Both the position numbers and the translations under genes were made by a program. From positions 62,001 through 126,000 of the forward strand of contig JBCCJA010000002.1 in assembly GCA_039045975.1 (NCBI GenBank): 64,000 nucleotides of DNA, written 5' to 3'. The notes under the pieces are model-generated. The model was not told where the DNA came from. It ran no database searches and worked only from the letters and a program-made list of their open reading frames with translations. Positions 24,367 to 33,636 of this stretch are shown piece by piece (the first letter of the stretch is position 1; each line of letters opens with the position of its first letter). The stretch is from JBCCJA01 sp039045975 (GTDB lineage: Bacteria; Planctomycetota; Planctomycetia; Planctomycetales; Planctomycetaceae).

Positions 24367-25221
24367 CTACGAGTGCCAACCCGACAGCGAAACGCGGCCC
24401 CCGGCGAGGACCTGCACGCCGACGATCGTGACGAGCAGCAAGCCGCAGACCAGAACCGTCCGCGTCGCGATGATCCGGCCCGACATGTCGCTCCCCGATC
24501 GGAGCAGCCACAGCAGGAAACCGGTCAACCCGACCCAGCCGGCCGAACCGGCCAAGACGAGCGGATCGAACCACGACAACGCCGTCACGCGTTCGCTGAC
24601 GGCCCCGAGGGCGGCGCCCGCCGCGAGGCCGAGTGCGAGCAGGATCACCGCGCTGATCATCGCATAGCGGTTCCAGCGGGCGAGCTGTTCGAGGCTGAAC
24701 ATCGCCATGTCCGAGGCCGGCGTCAGCCGCTTCGACTTCAAGCGGCGGTGCTGGGCCAAATACATCAGGCTCGACGCCAACCCGCCGAGGACGGCCGCGA
24801 TACCGAACAGGATCAACGCCGCGTGCAGGATCGCCCAACGCTTCGTCGCGAGTGTCAGCTCGTATTCCGTCGAGCTGGGCGTCGGCCCGGCCGTCAGCAG
24901 CGAAGCCCCGATCAGCAGCAGGACCGTCGGGATCAGGAAAATTCCGATCGCCGGGCGGTCGTCGAGCAACGCCAGCACGAGCCCGGCGACGCTCATCACC
25001 CACGCCAGGACGAGTATCCAGTCTTGGGCCGAGCTGAGCAGCGGCGGCAGGCCGGCTTCGGAACTCTGACGCAGGAGGAACAGCGTGTGTGCGAACACCC
25101 CGGCCGCGATGAAACCGAGCACGACGACACGCAACGCCGCCCACCCGCGGACGAGGCGGGCCGACTCCGCCGCGAACGCGACGACGTAACTGGCGAAGAA
25201 ACAGAAAACGGTGACGTTCAT
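24367..25221 (-). CDS. HemX/CcsA-type cytochrome c assembly membrane protein
   Basis: 284 residues with about eight hydrophobic segments. The core KRWAILHAALILFGIAAVLGG, then SLMYLAQHRRLKSK, is typical of the CcsA/ResC/HemX family; the WWD-type tryptophan motif of full-length CcsA is not evident, which favours HemX. HemX-type proteins modulate glutamyl-tRNA reductase levels, and hemA is the next gene downstream, so a regulatory or assembly role in heme synthesis is the likely reading. Confidence 0.85.
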   Translation of the reverse strand: MNVTVFCFFASYVVAFAAESARLVRGWAALRVVVLGFIAAGVFAHTLFLLRQSSEAGLPPLLSSAQDWILVLAWVMSVAGLVLALLDDRPAIGIFLIPTVLLLIGASLLTAGPTPSSTEYELTLATKRWAILHAALILFGIAAVLGGLASSLMYLAQHRRLKSKRLTPASDMAMFSLEQLARWNRYAMISAVILLALGLAAGAALGAVSERVTALSWFDPLVLAGSAGWVGLTGFLLWLLRSGSDMSGRIIATRTVLVCGLLLVTIVGVQVLAGGRVSLSGWHS

Positions 25222-25255
25222 CGGTCGTCGCGGGCGTCTGTCCGGGGCTCGGGCG

Positions 25256-26287
25256 TCAGGCGACGCCGTCCAGATGATACTCCTCGATCTTTTTATGCAG
25301 GGTATTGCGATTGATCCCTAGTTTTGTCGCCGCTTTCGTCTGGACGCCGCGTGTCCCGCGGAGGACTTCGGCGATCAGCTCCCGCTCGGCCAGGCCGACG
25401 ATGCTGTCGTGCAGGCGGCCCTCTTCGCCGACCTCGCGGATCGCCCGGCAGACGAACGCCCGCGTCTCCTCGTCGAGTGACCGGTTACGCCCGCCGGCGA
25501 CGCGGGGCGGCTCAAGCCCGCGGACGTGCGGCGGCAGCAGGTTCGCACCGATCGCGGGGCCGTCGCAGAGGATGACGGCCCGTTCGACATAGTTTTGCAG
25601 CTCGCGGACGTTCCCGGGCCAGTCGTAAGCGTCGAAGATCTTTAGCACCTCGTCCGAAATCGACGGGATCGGCTTACGGTTCCGGTCGGCGTATTGCGCC
25701 GCGAAAAACGAGGTCAATTCCGCGAGGTCTTCCCTGCGTTCCCGCAGCGGCGGGATGTCGATCGGGAGCACGTTGAGGCGGTAATACAGATCCTCGCGGA
25801 ACCGTCCGGCGTCGATTTCGTCGAGCAATTCTCGGTTCGTCGCCGCGACGATGCGGCAGTCGATCTTGTTCGTCCGTGTGTCGCCGACCCGTTCGAATTC
25901 CTGCTCCTGCAGGACACGGAGCAGTTTGACCTGCAGCTTGTGGCTGACCGAATTGATCTCGTCGAGAAAGATCGTGCCGGTGTGCGCCGCTTCGAATCGG
26001 CCGGTCCGGTTTTCGACGGCACTGGTGAAGGCGCCTTTGACGTGGCCGAAGAGCTCGCTCTCGAGCAGGCTTTCGTTGAGGGCGCCGCAATTGACGCGGA
26101 CGAACGGGCCGGACGCCCGAGAACTCAGTTCGTGGACCGCCCGCGCGACCAGTTCCTTGCCCGTGCCGGTCTCGCCGGTGACGAGCACCGTTGCCGAGGT
26201 CGGAGCGATCTGCCGGGTCAGGTCGTAGACGGCCCGCATGCCGGGGCCGTCGCCGATCATGCCTAAGAAGCTGGCACCGCTGTGCAT
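25256..26287 (-). CDS. Sigma-54-dependent transcriptional activator without a sensory domain
   Basis: 343 residues. The AAA+ core starts almost at the N-terminus: Walker A GETGTGKE (38-45), the sigma-54 contact loop GAFTSA (85-90, GAFTGA in most members), Walker B IFLDEIN with Asp109/Glu110, then DLYYRLNVLPI and WPGNVRELQN. The C-terminus is a Fis-type helix-turn-helix (GVQTKAATKLGINRNTLHKKI). No receiver, GAF or PAS domain precedes the core, so it is either constitutively competent or controlled by a partner. It lies 34 bases upstream of the hemX-like gene and may share a transcript. Confidence 0.88.
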   Translation of the reverse strand: MHSGASFLGMIGDGPGMRAVYDLTRQIAPTSATVLVTGETGTGKELVARAVHELSSRASGPFVRVNCGALNESLLESELFGHVKGAFTSAVENRTGRFEAAHTGTIFLDEINSVSHKLQVKLLRVLQEQEFERVGDTRTNKIDCRIVAATNRELLDEIDAGRFREDLYYRLNVLPIDIPPLRERREDLAELTSFFAAQYADRNRKPIPSISDEVLKIFDAYDWPGNVRELQNYVERAVILCDGPAIGANLLPPHVRGLEPPRVAGGRNRSLDEETRAFVCRAIREVGEEGRLHDSIVGLAERELIAEVLRGTRGVQTKAATKLGINRNTLHKKIEEYHLDGVA

Positions 26288-26440
26288 GGTGGGAGAAGTC
26301 GTCGCTGGGTACCGATCGCCATGCCTCGGGCACGGCGATCTTGCCTATGTTTTCGGCATCTTAACGTCGTGCGAGCCCGTTTTGCAGGCGTTGGCCGGCG
26401 ATGTCGGGGGTCTCCCGGGAAAATTCGCTGAAAATCGCCA

Positions 26441-28564
26441 CTACCGCGACGACGCCGTCACGAGCATCCCCCGGAAAGCCGCCATGACCCGGCGAAACTC
26501 GGCTGTCGTCCCTGGCTCGTCAGCGACTGCCACGAGGGCTTCGACCGTCGTCCGCGGCAATAGCGGTCCGTAGGCGCGGATATGCCCGACGAGTGCCTCC
26601 GCGGGGCCGCTTTTCCGTCGCCTCAGGACGTCTTCGGCGAGAACCCGTTGCGCCTCGACCGACGGAATCCCCGCGAGCGTCGCGGCCGCCGCGTCTTCGA
26701 GGTCGGGCTCCAGCAACGCGATTTCGAGGCGGTCTTCGAGGCCGTCGAGCGGGTACACGCCCGTCAGGCCGTCCGCGACGATCCGGCGAAGGCCGGCGAG
26801 ACAGCGGTCGCGATAGTCGTCGGGATCGATGTCCGACACCGACGCCGCACGACCGGTCGTGCCGATCACTTCGCGGGCCTGACGCAGAAACGCGTCTCGC
26901 ACCGGTGTGAGAATCACGAATTCGCAGGCCTCGAACCGCGACGCGAGTCGTGACACCCGGTCGAGATAAATCGAATCGCCATACACGACGATCGGCGTCG
27001 ACTTCGTCCGGGCGTCGGCACGGAACGCGTTCAGCAGCGTCCGCAGGTCGGGACGCCGGGCGCCGACATGAATCGCGATCAAATCTGTGAAGCCTTCGTC
27101 CGCGGCGGCGGCGAAACCGTCGCGGCCGGTCGCGGCGGCCCGCGTGACGAAACCGAGCTCGTTGAAGTAGCCCGACACCAGCGAAGCCCGCGAAGCGTCG
27201 GCGTCGATTAAGACCGCGAGCCCCTCGCCGGCCGTCAGCCCTCGGGCGAACACGCGCGGGACCGCCGACGCGTTCCGATGGGGCCGGTCGGGCTTCGCAG
27301 CGACCAGCGCCTCCGCCGCGGCGAGACGGAGCAGCGGATCGCCCGAGTCGAGTGCGTCGAGGACACGCCGGCCTGTCGGGCCGTCGATCGCTGACCGCGG
27401 CATCAAAGCCCCGATCGTGCGGATCGCCAACGCGGACGAGCGGGCGTCGCCGAGCGTCGAGGCGACCGAGGCCGCTTCGCCGAGCACGTCGATGCCGGCG
27501 GTCACGAGTTCGTCGAACGCGTCCGCTTCACGACCTTCATAAACGAGTCGGCGACAGCCGACGGCGATCTCCGCCGGCGCGACGCGGCGGTTCTGCGGGG
27601 CGATGCGGGCGGCCGCGCTCACGTACCGCTCCGCCAGATCGAGTTCCCGGGCCGCCGCCGAAGTCGCCTCGACGCGTAACTTTCTCGATCCCGCGTCCCA
27701 CACGTAGTCGTCTCGTTCGGCCTCGTCGCCTGCGAGAGACGCCGCATGTCGGTCGAGGGCCTCCGCGACGAGTTCATCGGCGAGGCGGTGCCGGTCGCGG
27801 GCTTCCGCTTCGGTTAGGTCGAGGGCGTCCGCGGCGAGCCGCCGTGTGCCGGCGGGCCGCTCCGGGTCGGCCGCCAGGGCCAGTAAGACCGGCCGCGACC
27901 CGGCCGCGCCGAGCTTCCCGAGGACCGAGATCAGCCTCGCGACGAACAGACCGTCTTCCGCGACGGTGGCGGCTTCGACCGGCCCCCGCGCCTTTGGTCC
28001 GATCGCGGCGAGGATCTCGATGAGTCGGTCCTCGCGGGTGTTACTTCGCGGCGCGACGAGCCCGTTGATCAGCGTCGGCGTCGTGTTCAGCCCGCCGGCG
28101 ATCAGGGCGTTCGCGGCCTGCTCGGCCTCGCCCGCGTTCCCGTCGAGTAGCGCGATCAGACGGTTGACGCGGGTCTCGTCCGATTCGGATTCGCGAAACG
28201 CGCGGTCGACACGGTCGAGAAGGCGACGCCCCAGCGGTTCGATCGCCTCGGCCCGCGACAGGGTCACGAAGGCCCCCGGTCCGAAGCGGTCCCGCAGTTC
28301 GAGTAGCTCCTCGTCCGCGATTCCGCCGTCCAAGATCTGAGCGACGTAACGGCGTGCCAGCCCCCCGCGGCCCATGCGGAGCATAAGTAACGCCGCTTCG
28401 AGCCGCTCGGCGTCGTCGGCCGGTTCTAATAAGAGCGGGGAATCGGCGGCCACCGGGATTGAAATGCCGGAGAGGTCTTGCGCGGCCGCGAACGTCAACC
28501 AGCCTAGCGGCACGGCGACCGCCGCGGCGGCGAAGGCCAGCAGTCGATTCGGCTGAGGTTTCAT
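26441..28564 (-). CDS. Secreted HEAT-like repeat protein with a degenerate receiver domain
   Basis: 707 residues from ATG 28564, which opens a signal peptide (LLAFAAAAVAVPLGWLTFAAAQ). Most of the length is Ala/Leu/Arg-rich helical repeats reminiscent of HEAT repeats, including LLRLAAAEALVAAK. Residues 448-560 resemble a CheY-like receiver: VLIDADASRASLVSGYFNELGF supplies the acidic pair, but the phospho-acceptor position in DLIAIHV holds His499 instead of Asp, and the usual Lys before Pro is a Thr (VILTPV). It therefore cannot be phosphorylated in the normal way. A receiver fold behind a signal peptide is unusual. No function assigned. Confidence 0.72.
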   Translation of the reverse strand: MKPQPNRLLAFAAAAVAVPLGWLTFAAAQDLSGISIPVAADSPLLLEPADDAERLEAALLMLRMGRGGLARRYVAQILDGGIADEELLELRDRFGPGAFVTLSRAEAIEPLGRRLLDRVDRAFRESESDETRVNRLIALLDGNAGEAEQAANALIAGGLNTTPTLINGLVAPRSNTREDRLIEILAAIGPKARGPVEAATVAEDGLFVARLISVLGKLGAAGSRPVLLALAADPERPAGTRRLAADALDLTEAEARDRHRLADELVAEALDRHAASLAGDEAERDDYVWDAGSRKLRVEATSAAARELDLAERYVSAAARIAPQNRRVAPAEIAVGCRRLVYEGREADAFDELVTAGIDVLGEAASVASTLGDARSSALAIRTIGALMPRSAIDGPTGRRVLDALDSGDPLLRLAAAEALVAAKPDRPHRNASAVPRVFARGLTAGEGLAVLIDADASRASLVSGYFNELGFVTRAAATGRDGFAAAADEGFTDLIAIHVGARRPDLRTLLNAFRADARTKSTPIVVYGDSIYLDRVSRLASRFEACEFVILTPVRDAFLRQAREVIGTTGRAASVSDIDPDDYRDRCLAGLRRIVADGLTGVYPLDGLEDRLEIALLEPDLEDAAAATLAGIPSVEAQRVLAEDVLRRRKSGPAEALVGHIRAYGPLLPRTTVEALVAVADEPGTTAEFRRVMAAFRGMLVTASSR

Positions 28565-28942
28565 ACGACGCCGACTGTGGGCAGGCGGCCGAACGGCCGA
28601 ATCCGGGAGATACCGACGGGACGGGTACTCGCCCCGACGCACTCTACGGGCGGTTTGTGGGCGTACACAACGACCCCGCCGCCCGCGGCATCTCCGACAC
28701 TCGGTAGCATCGTCCCGATGTGTGGCTGCTGTCGCCCGCCGGAGGCCCGGTACGCCTCGCCACGGCCCGACGCAGTCGTCTCAGGCTGATTGTGCCGGTC
28801 GATTCGGTCGGAATGTTTCGCGCACCGGGGAACGCGGCGAGGCCTACGTCGTCGACCTGACTCGTACTCATGGTGGCCGGGCCCGACCGACCCTACTATT
28901 CGTAGGACTCGATCAGCCCTCACGGTCGCCGCAAGTCGATAT
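28565..28942. other. Divergent intergenic region between the HEAT-like gene and lysA
   Basis: 378 bases, likely carrying promoters for both flanking genes. I see no convincing -35/-10 pair, no RNA gene signature and only small imperfect hairpins. Short reading frames here have no recognisable content and are Arg/Pro-rich. Confidence 0.45.
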
Positions 28943-30220
28943 ATGTCTTCACACGTCAAGCCGCTGCCCTACGACCCGGCCACCGTCGCCCGATTGGCCG
29001 AGCAATATCCGACGCCGTTCTACGTCTACGACGAGGCGGCGATCCGCGAGAACGCGCAGCGGTTGAACGCGGCCTTCGCCTGGAACCCGGGGTTCCGGGA
29101 GTACTTCGCGGTGAAGGCGACGCCGAACCCGCACATCGTGAAGTTGTTCGCGGAAGAGGCTTGCGGCGTCGACTGCTCGAGCGGGGCCGAACTGGTCATC
29201 GCCGAACGGCTCGGGTTCTCCGGCCGCGAGGTGATGCTCACGTCGAATAACACCGCCGCGGCCGACTACCGGCGGGCCCGGGACCTCGGAGCGATCATCA
29301 ACCTCGACGACTTCTCCCACATCGATTTCCTCGCCTCCGAGGTCGGTCTGCCGCAGACGATTTGTTGCCGATACAACCCCGGCCCGCTCCGGGAAGGCAA
29401 CGTCATCATCGGGAAGCCGGAAGAGGCGAAGTACGGTTTCACCCGTGACCAACTGATCGACGGTTATCGCCGGCTGCGGGACGGCGGCGTGGAGAACTTC
29501 GGCCTGCACGCGATGGTCGCCTCGAACGAACTCGACCCGGGGTTCTTCGTCGAGACGGCGCGGATGCTGTTCGAACTCGCCGCCGAGATCGCGGAGAAGT
29601 CGGACGTGCGGATCTCGTTCGTGAACCTCGGCGGCGGGATCGGCATCCCGTATCGGCCGGGCGAGCAGCCGGTCGACTACGAGTTCGTCGGCGAAGGTGT
29701 CCGTCGGGCGTATGAGGAGCTCGTCGTTCCGGCCGGGCTCGACCCGCTCGACGTGCTCATGGAGAACGGCCGCTGCATGACGGGGCCCTACGGCTATCTG
29801 GTCACCCGCTGCGTGCACCACAAGCACATCTACAAAAATTACGTCGGCCTCGACGCGACGATGGCCAACCTTATGCGGCCGGGGATGTACGGCGCGTATC
29901 ACCACGTGACCGTCGTCGGCAAAGAAGACCAGCCGGCGACGACGACCGTCGATGTCGTCGGCTCGCTGTGCGAGAACAACGACAAGTTCGCGATCGATCG
30001 GGAACTCCCGCCCGTCGAGGTCGGCGACCTCGTCGTCATCCACGACGCCGGGGCCCACGGCCATAGCATGGGTTTCCAGTACAACGGTAAGCTCCGCTCG
30101 GCCGAGGTGCTGCTCCACGACGACGGCTCCTCGTCGTTGATCCGTCGGGCCGAGACGCTCGACGACTACTTCGCGACGCTCGACTGGGCCGGCGTCGAGG
30201 CGGTCGCGGCGACGCCGTAG
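28943..30220 (+). CDS. lysA: Diaminopimelate decarboxylase-family enzyme (diverged)
   Basis: 425 residues from ATG 28943. It is a fold-III PLP enzyme: PLP-lysine Lys58 in FAVKATPNP, the phosphate-binding glycine loop NLGGGIGIPY, the ENGRCMTGPYGYL block, the CENNDKF segment and a terminal AGAHGHSMGFQYNG. It would decarboxylate meso-diaminopimelate to lysine. Several signatures differ from textbook LysA: LHAMVASN replaces LH-x-HIGS, and CENND replaces CES-x-D. The substrate therefore could be a relative such as carboxynorspermidine, although asd nearby favours LysA. The 51-codon upstream extension is excluded. Confidence 0.85.
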   Translation: MSSHVKPLPYDPATVARLAEQYPTPFYVYDEAAIRENAQRLNAAFAWNPGFREYFAVKATPNPHIVKLFAEEACGVDCSSGAELVIAERLGFSGREVMLTSNNTAAADYRRARDLGAIINLDDFSHIDFLASEVGLPQTICCRYNPGPLREGNVIIGKPEEAKYGFTRDQLIDGYRRLRDGGVENFGLHAMVASNELDPGFFVETARMLFELAAEIAEKSDVRISFVNLGGGIGIPYRPGEQPVDYEFVGEGVRRAYEELVVPAGLDPLDVLMENGRCMTGPYGYLVTRCVHHKHIYKNYVGLDATMANLMRPGMYGAYHHVTVVGKEDQPATTTVDVVGSLCENNDKFAIDRELPPVEVGDLVVIHDAGAHGHSMGFQYNGKLRSAEVLLHDDGSSSLIRRAETLDDYFATLDWAGVEAVAATP

Positions 30221-30245
30221 TGCACCGGCATTCGAGGAGCAGGCT

Positions 30246-30944
30246 ATGGCGACCGACACGATCGCACCGGCCCCGAAGTCTTCCGCACCGGACTTCACGC
30301 TGACGATCCCGCCGATCGGTTCTCTCGACGATTTCCGCCGCTGGATGCTCTCGGACGAGTTCCCGGAACGCGGGAAGATCGATTTCCACAGAGGCCGATT
30401 GGAGATCGACATGTCGCCGCAGTCGTTAGGCGATCACGGTGAGGTTGTCGCCGCGTTGATCGCCACGTTATTTCCGATCGTCCGCGACGGAGACCTCGGT
30501 TCGCTCTCTGATCACGTGACGCGGGTGTCGCTGCCGACGGCGGACCTCTCGTGCGAGCCCGACATCGTGTTCGTTTCGCACGAGTCACTGGAATCGGGGC
30601 GGGTCCGCGAGACGCCGAAGGCGGACCGCCCGTCGACGGGCGTCGAATTCGTCGGCCCGCCCGATCTGCTCGTCGAGGTCGTCAGCGACTCTTCGTTCGA
30701 TAAAGACGTCAACCGGTATCGGGACGCCTACGAGCGGGCAGGGGTCAACGAATACTGGGTCATCGACGCCCGGGGGTCTGAGGTCGTCTTCGACATCTTC
30801 CAATTCCGTGACGGTCGATTCGTCGCGGCCGACGTCGATGAAAACGGCTGGCGGGGCTCGAAGGTCTTCGGCGTCTCGTTCCGTTTGACGTACCGCGTCG
30901 GGCGACGCGACCGCCGGATCTGGTCTCTCGAACGCACCGCCTAA
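30246..30944 (+). CDS. Uma2 family (DUF820) putative endonuclease
   Basis: 232 residues, ATG with GGAG upstream. The PD-(D/E)xK-like core is seen as LSCEPDIVFVS, LLVEVVSDSS and FDKDVNRYRDAYERAGVNEYWVID, the standard Uma2 order. Proteins of this family are numerous in Planctomycetota and cyanobacteria; a restriction-like nuclease fold is accepted but biological roles are largely unknown. It follows lysA by 25 bases and could ride on that transcript. A second, distant member is at 35610-36275. Confidence 0.9.
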   Translation: MATDTIAPAPKSSAPDFTLTIPPIGSLDDFRRWMLSDEFPERGKIDFHRGRLEIDMSPQSLGDHGEVVAALIATLFPIVRDGDLGSLSDHVTRVSLPTADLSCEPDIVFVSHESLESGRVRETPKADRPSTGVEFVGPPDLLVEVVSDSSFDKDVNRYRDAYERAGVNEYWVIDARGSEVVFDIFQFRDGRFVAADVDENGWRGSKVFGVSFRLTYRVGRRDRRIWSLERTA

Positions 30945-30977
30945 CCGCCTTGTCGTGACATTGCGGCCCGACGGACG

Positions 30978-32579
30978 TCACTCCGGGGTGGTCACATCGA
31001 CTTTCACGCCGCTCGACCAATCGAGGACCGGCAGAAAGAGGGTGAGCGCCGCCGCGTCGTCGCTCAGTGCGGAGTCGGCCAGTTTGATATGGCCCGGGCC
31101 GACCGGACGGCCGCCCAGCGTCGCATCGAGCGGCTTCCAGTCGCCGTCGAGGAAAGCCTCGGTCCACATGTGACCGCCCAGTTTGCCGCGTCCCGGCAGG
31201 TAGAGGAATCCGACCGCGACGCGGCTCGGGATGCGTTTCGCCCGCAGCATCGCGGCGAGCAGGACGGCGTGTTCGGTGCAGTCGCCCGAAAGCGTTTCCG
31301 CGACTTCCGCCGCCGAAGCCATCGCCGTCGAGAAGTTTTTCTCCACCAGCGTCCGGCCGACGTAGCCGGTCAACGCATCCGCGACCCGGGCCGGGTCACG
31401 GAGCGGCCCGATGGCGTCGTCGGCATGACGGCGGACGCGGAAGTCGTCGGCCTGCACCAGCTGCGTCGATGCGAGGTGTTCGCGTCCGGACGCCGGGCGC
31501 GATGGTGGCGAGCCGCCGCCGCTGGTGACCGTGATCCGTAACGTCCGGTCGTCGATCCGTTCGACCCGCTGCCGAGAGGAAGAGGGCGGCAGATCTCCGA
31601 CGAACGCGTCGGGGAAGGAGACCCGGTAAACGATCTCGCGGAGCCGGTGTGGATCCTTGAGCGGCCGGACGTCGATCAGCGTGTCATTGCCGATGTCGAA
31701 TTCTGCGGGCCCGCCTTCCGCGAGGGCGAACTCGGCCGAGACCCTGTCGCTCCGCATCAGACGACCGAAGAACGGCGTCTCCGACGCCCAAATTTCGCCC
31801 CGTCCGTCGACGAAAAAGCGAAACGGGAACTGCTTGAGTTCGGCGGCGACGACGTCGAAAGCCCGCAGCCGCTTCCGCATCCCGTCGGCGAGCGTCCGGT
31901 CGACCGTGCCGCCCGCAGTCACGCGGACATCGCTGACGGCCTTCAGGTCGGGCAGGAACGCGCGGAACGTCATCGGCGTGTCCGCCGCGGCGTCGATCTT
32001 GCCGAGCACGCGTTCTTGCCACAGAGGAGACCGGACGCCGGGTTCGACCGGCATCTCGGTCGTGTCGGCGACGCCGTTCACGGTCGACGTCAGCGTCACG
32101 CGGCCGCCCGCGAATCGCCCCGATAGCCTTGTTTCGCTCGACGGCGGGTTTCTTGTCGTCTGCTCGAAGGCGAGCAGTCGCCCGTCGGCCGTCTCGTGTG
32201 TGACGAGCGAACTCTCGATCGTGAGTTCCTCGCCGAACCGGCGGACCGACTGCTTCATCGTGCTCCTCGTGCGGACCGTCCCGTCGGCGAGTCGCCGTTC
32301 GTCGTAACGGCCATGGCCGACGCGGGTGTCGTCGATGCGGATGACCGACCACTGGGTCGGGATCGCCGTCTCTGTAGCAGGCTGTCGCCGGGCCGACTCG
32401 GTCGCCGGGGGCCGGCTTTTGTCGGCCGTGATGCCGGGACTGATGACCGGCGTTTGGGCCGGTGCCACAGACGCCGCGAAAGCGCCGACCGAACACCAGA
32501 CGGCTGCGTCGAGAACTTGAGCGGAAATCGACGGCCGACGGTTTCCGGGAACCGATCGGTGCCGCGTCAGTCTTCGCAT
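30978..32579 (-). CDS. Secreted transglutaminase-like cysteine protease-fold protein
   Basis: 533 residues. An Arg-rich N-terminus and a hydrophobic segment ending SVAPAQ suggest a signal peptide. Residues 60-380 are a beta-rich domain I do not recognise. The C-terminal transglutaminase core has the triad Cys434 (SGDCTEHA), His470 (GGHMWTEAF) and Asp485 (KPLDAT), properly spaced. Bacterial members are peptidases or amidases as often as cross-linkers. It is convergent with the first Uma2 gene. The domain is certain; substrate and role are not. Confidence 0.88.
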   Translation of the reverse strand: MRRLTRHRSVPGNRRPSISAQVLDAAVWCSVGAFAASVAPAQTPVISPGITADKSRPPATESARRQPATETAIPTQWSVIRIDDTRVGHGRYDERRLADGTVRTRSTMKQSVRRFGEELTIESSLVTHETADGRLLAFEQTTRNPPSSETRLSGRFAGGRVTLTSTVNGVADTTEMPVEPGVRSPLWQERVLGKIDAAADTPMTFRAFLPDLKAVSDVRVTAGGTVDRTLADGMRKRLRAFDVVAAELKQFPFRFFVDGRGEIWASETPFFGRLMRSDRVSAEFALAEGGPAEFDIGNDTLIDVRPLKDPHRLREIVYRVSFPDAFVGDLPPSSSRQRVERIDDRTLRITVTSGGGSPPSRPASGREHLASTQLVQADDFRVRRHADDAIGPLRDPARVADALTGYVGRTLVEKNFSTAMASAAEVAETLSGDCTEHAVLLAAMLRAKRIPSRVAVGFLYLPGRGKLGGHMWTEAFLDGDWKPLDATLGGRPVGPGHIKLADSALSDDAAALTLFLPVLDWSSGVKVDVTTPE

Positions 32580-32831
32580 CCGTGCGTCCTCGTTCGATTC
32601 GCGACATCCGTCCGGTCCGTCACGACCGGTACGAGCGGCAGCCTCGGCCGCTTACGGGCCAGTTTACCCGTCGCGACTGTCCGGCGTGACGGTCGCGAGC
32701 ACCGTTCGCGTCCCAAGATTTCGGGCCGAACGGGCCCGACGGCCCGAGACGGTCCACAACGCGTGCTAGGTTTGCCAGTCCGCCGGGACGGCCATCGAGC
32801 CGCCACCGAACGCATCCCTCTGGGGATCCCG

Positions 32832-33512
32832 ATGAGTTTCCTGCAACGTTTCCGCAAAAACGACGCCTGCCCGGAACGCGGCGCCGGCCGCCCGAACGGC
32901 TTCGGCGACCTGTCCGAAGAGCAGCTCGAAGCCCACCTGAGCATCGCCCGCTACGGCCGCTTCACGCTGACCGAGGCGGTCCGCCCGTCGTACGACCTCG
33001 AAGTCGTCCCGCGCGAAGGTTTCCGCCGCGAGACGTTCAAGGACAAAGAGAGCGGCGTCAGCGTCCCGGTCCTCATGGCCGCCGCGACGAAGGAGCACCT
33101 GTTCGACCTGTTCCTCGAACTGCTCACGCCGCTCGGTGACGAGGTCGATGTCGTCCTCGAGATGAGCCACGACCGCGAGTCGGGCCACGACGACGCCTAC
33201 CGCGAACATATCGACATGCCGGTGCTGAAGAGCACGCTCTGCGACTTCGAAGAGCTGCTGACCGACGACGGCTGCCTCGGCGTCGCGGTGCTGAACCCAT
33301 CGATCCCGCTGGAAGTCCAGTTCGACGAGCACAAGCTGCTCGTGATGTACGGCAAGGACCTGGAGCCGTTCCAAGAGATCCTGGAGCGCTACGGCATCTA
33401 CGACGCGGACGACGTGAAGTTCATCACCGAGGCCGAACACATCCATTCGTCGAGCGACGAGTTCGGCGACGGCGTGCGTGAGCTCCGGTACCGACTCGGC
33501 ATCGACGACTGA
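32832..33512 (+). CDS. Conserved hypothetical cytoplasmic protein
   Basis: 226 residues from ATG 32832, preceded by GGGGA. It is strongly acidic, with no signal peptide or membrane segment. Segments such as LMAAATKEHLFDLFLELLTPLGDEVDVVLEMSHD and LEVQFDEHKLLVMYGKDLEP alternate helix and strand like a compact alpha/beta domain. I do not recognise the family. The frame is open for 212 codons upstream as a shadow of the opposite-strand transglutaminase gene; the change to normal composition at 32832 supports this start. Confidence 0.75.
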   Translation: MSFLQRFRKNDACPERGAGRPNGFGDLSEEQLEAHLSIARYGRFTLTEAVRPSYDLEVVPREGFRRETFKDKESGVSVPVLMAAATKEHLFDLFLELLTPLGDEVDVVLEMSHDRESGHDDAYREHIDMPVLKSTLCDFEELLTDDGCLGVAVLNPSIPLEVQFDEHKLLVMYGKDLEPFQEILERYGIYDADDVKFITEAEHIHSSSDEFGDGVRELRYRLGIDD

Positions 33513-33545
33513 CCGAGTCGGCAATTTACGCGGGCGATCGGCGAG

Positions 33546-33565
33546 CCCCGGGTGTCAGCCCGGGG
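33546..33565. repeat. Short palindrome (REP-like)
   Basis: CCCCGGG (33546-33552) pairs with CCCGGGG (33559-33565) around the loop TGTCAG, preceded by GGCGAG. It resembles the units at 34140-34230 (shared GCGAGCC ... GTCAGCCC) and sits between convergent genes. Confidence 0.6.
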
Positions 33566-33636
33566 ATACGTCCGAGCGTCTCTCAACGTCGCGCTCATAC
33601 TCGGACGCATCGGCGTGCGGACGTCGCACGGCTCGC

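Noticed and set aside
28565..28942. Structured RNA or riboswitch upstream of lysA
   Set aside because: I looked for a lysine-riboswitch-like core and other RNA signatures and found only small imperfect hairpins.
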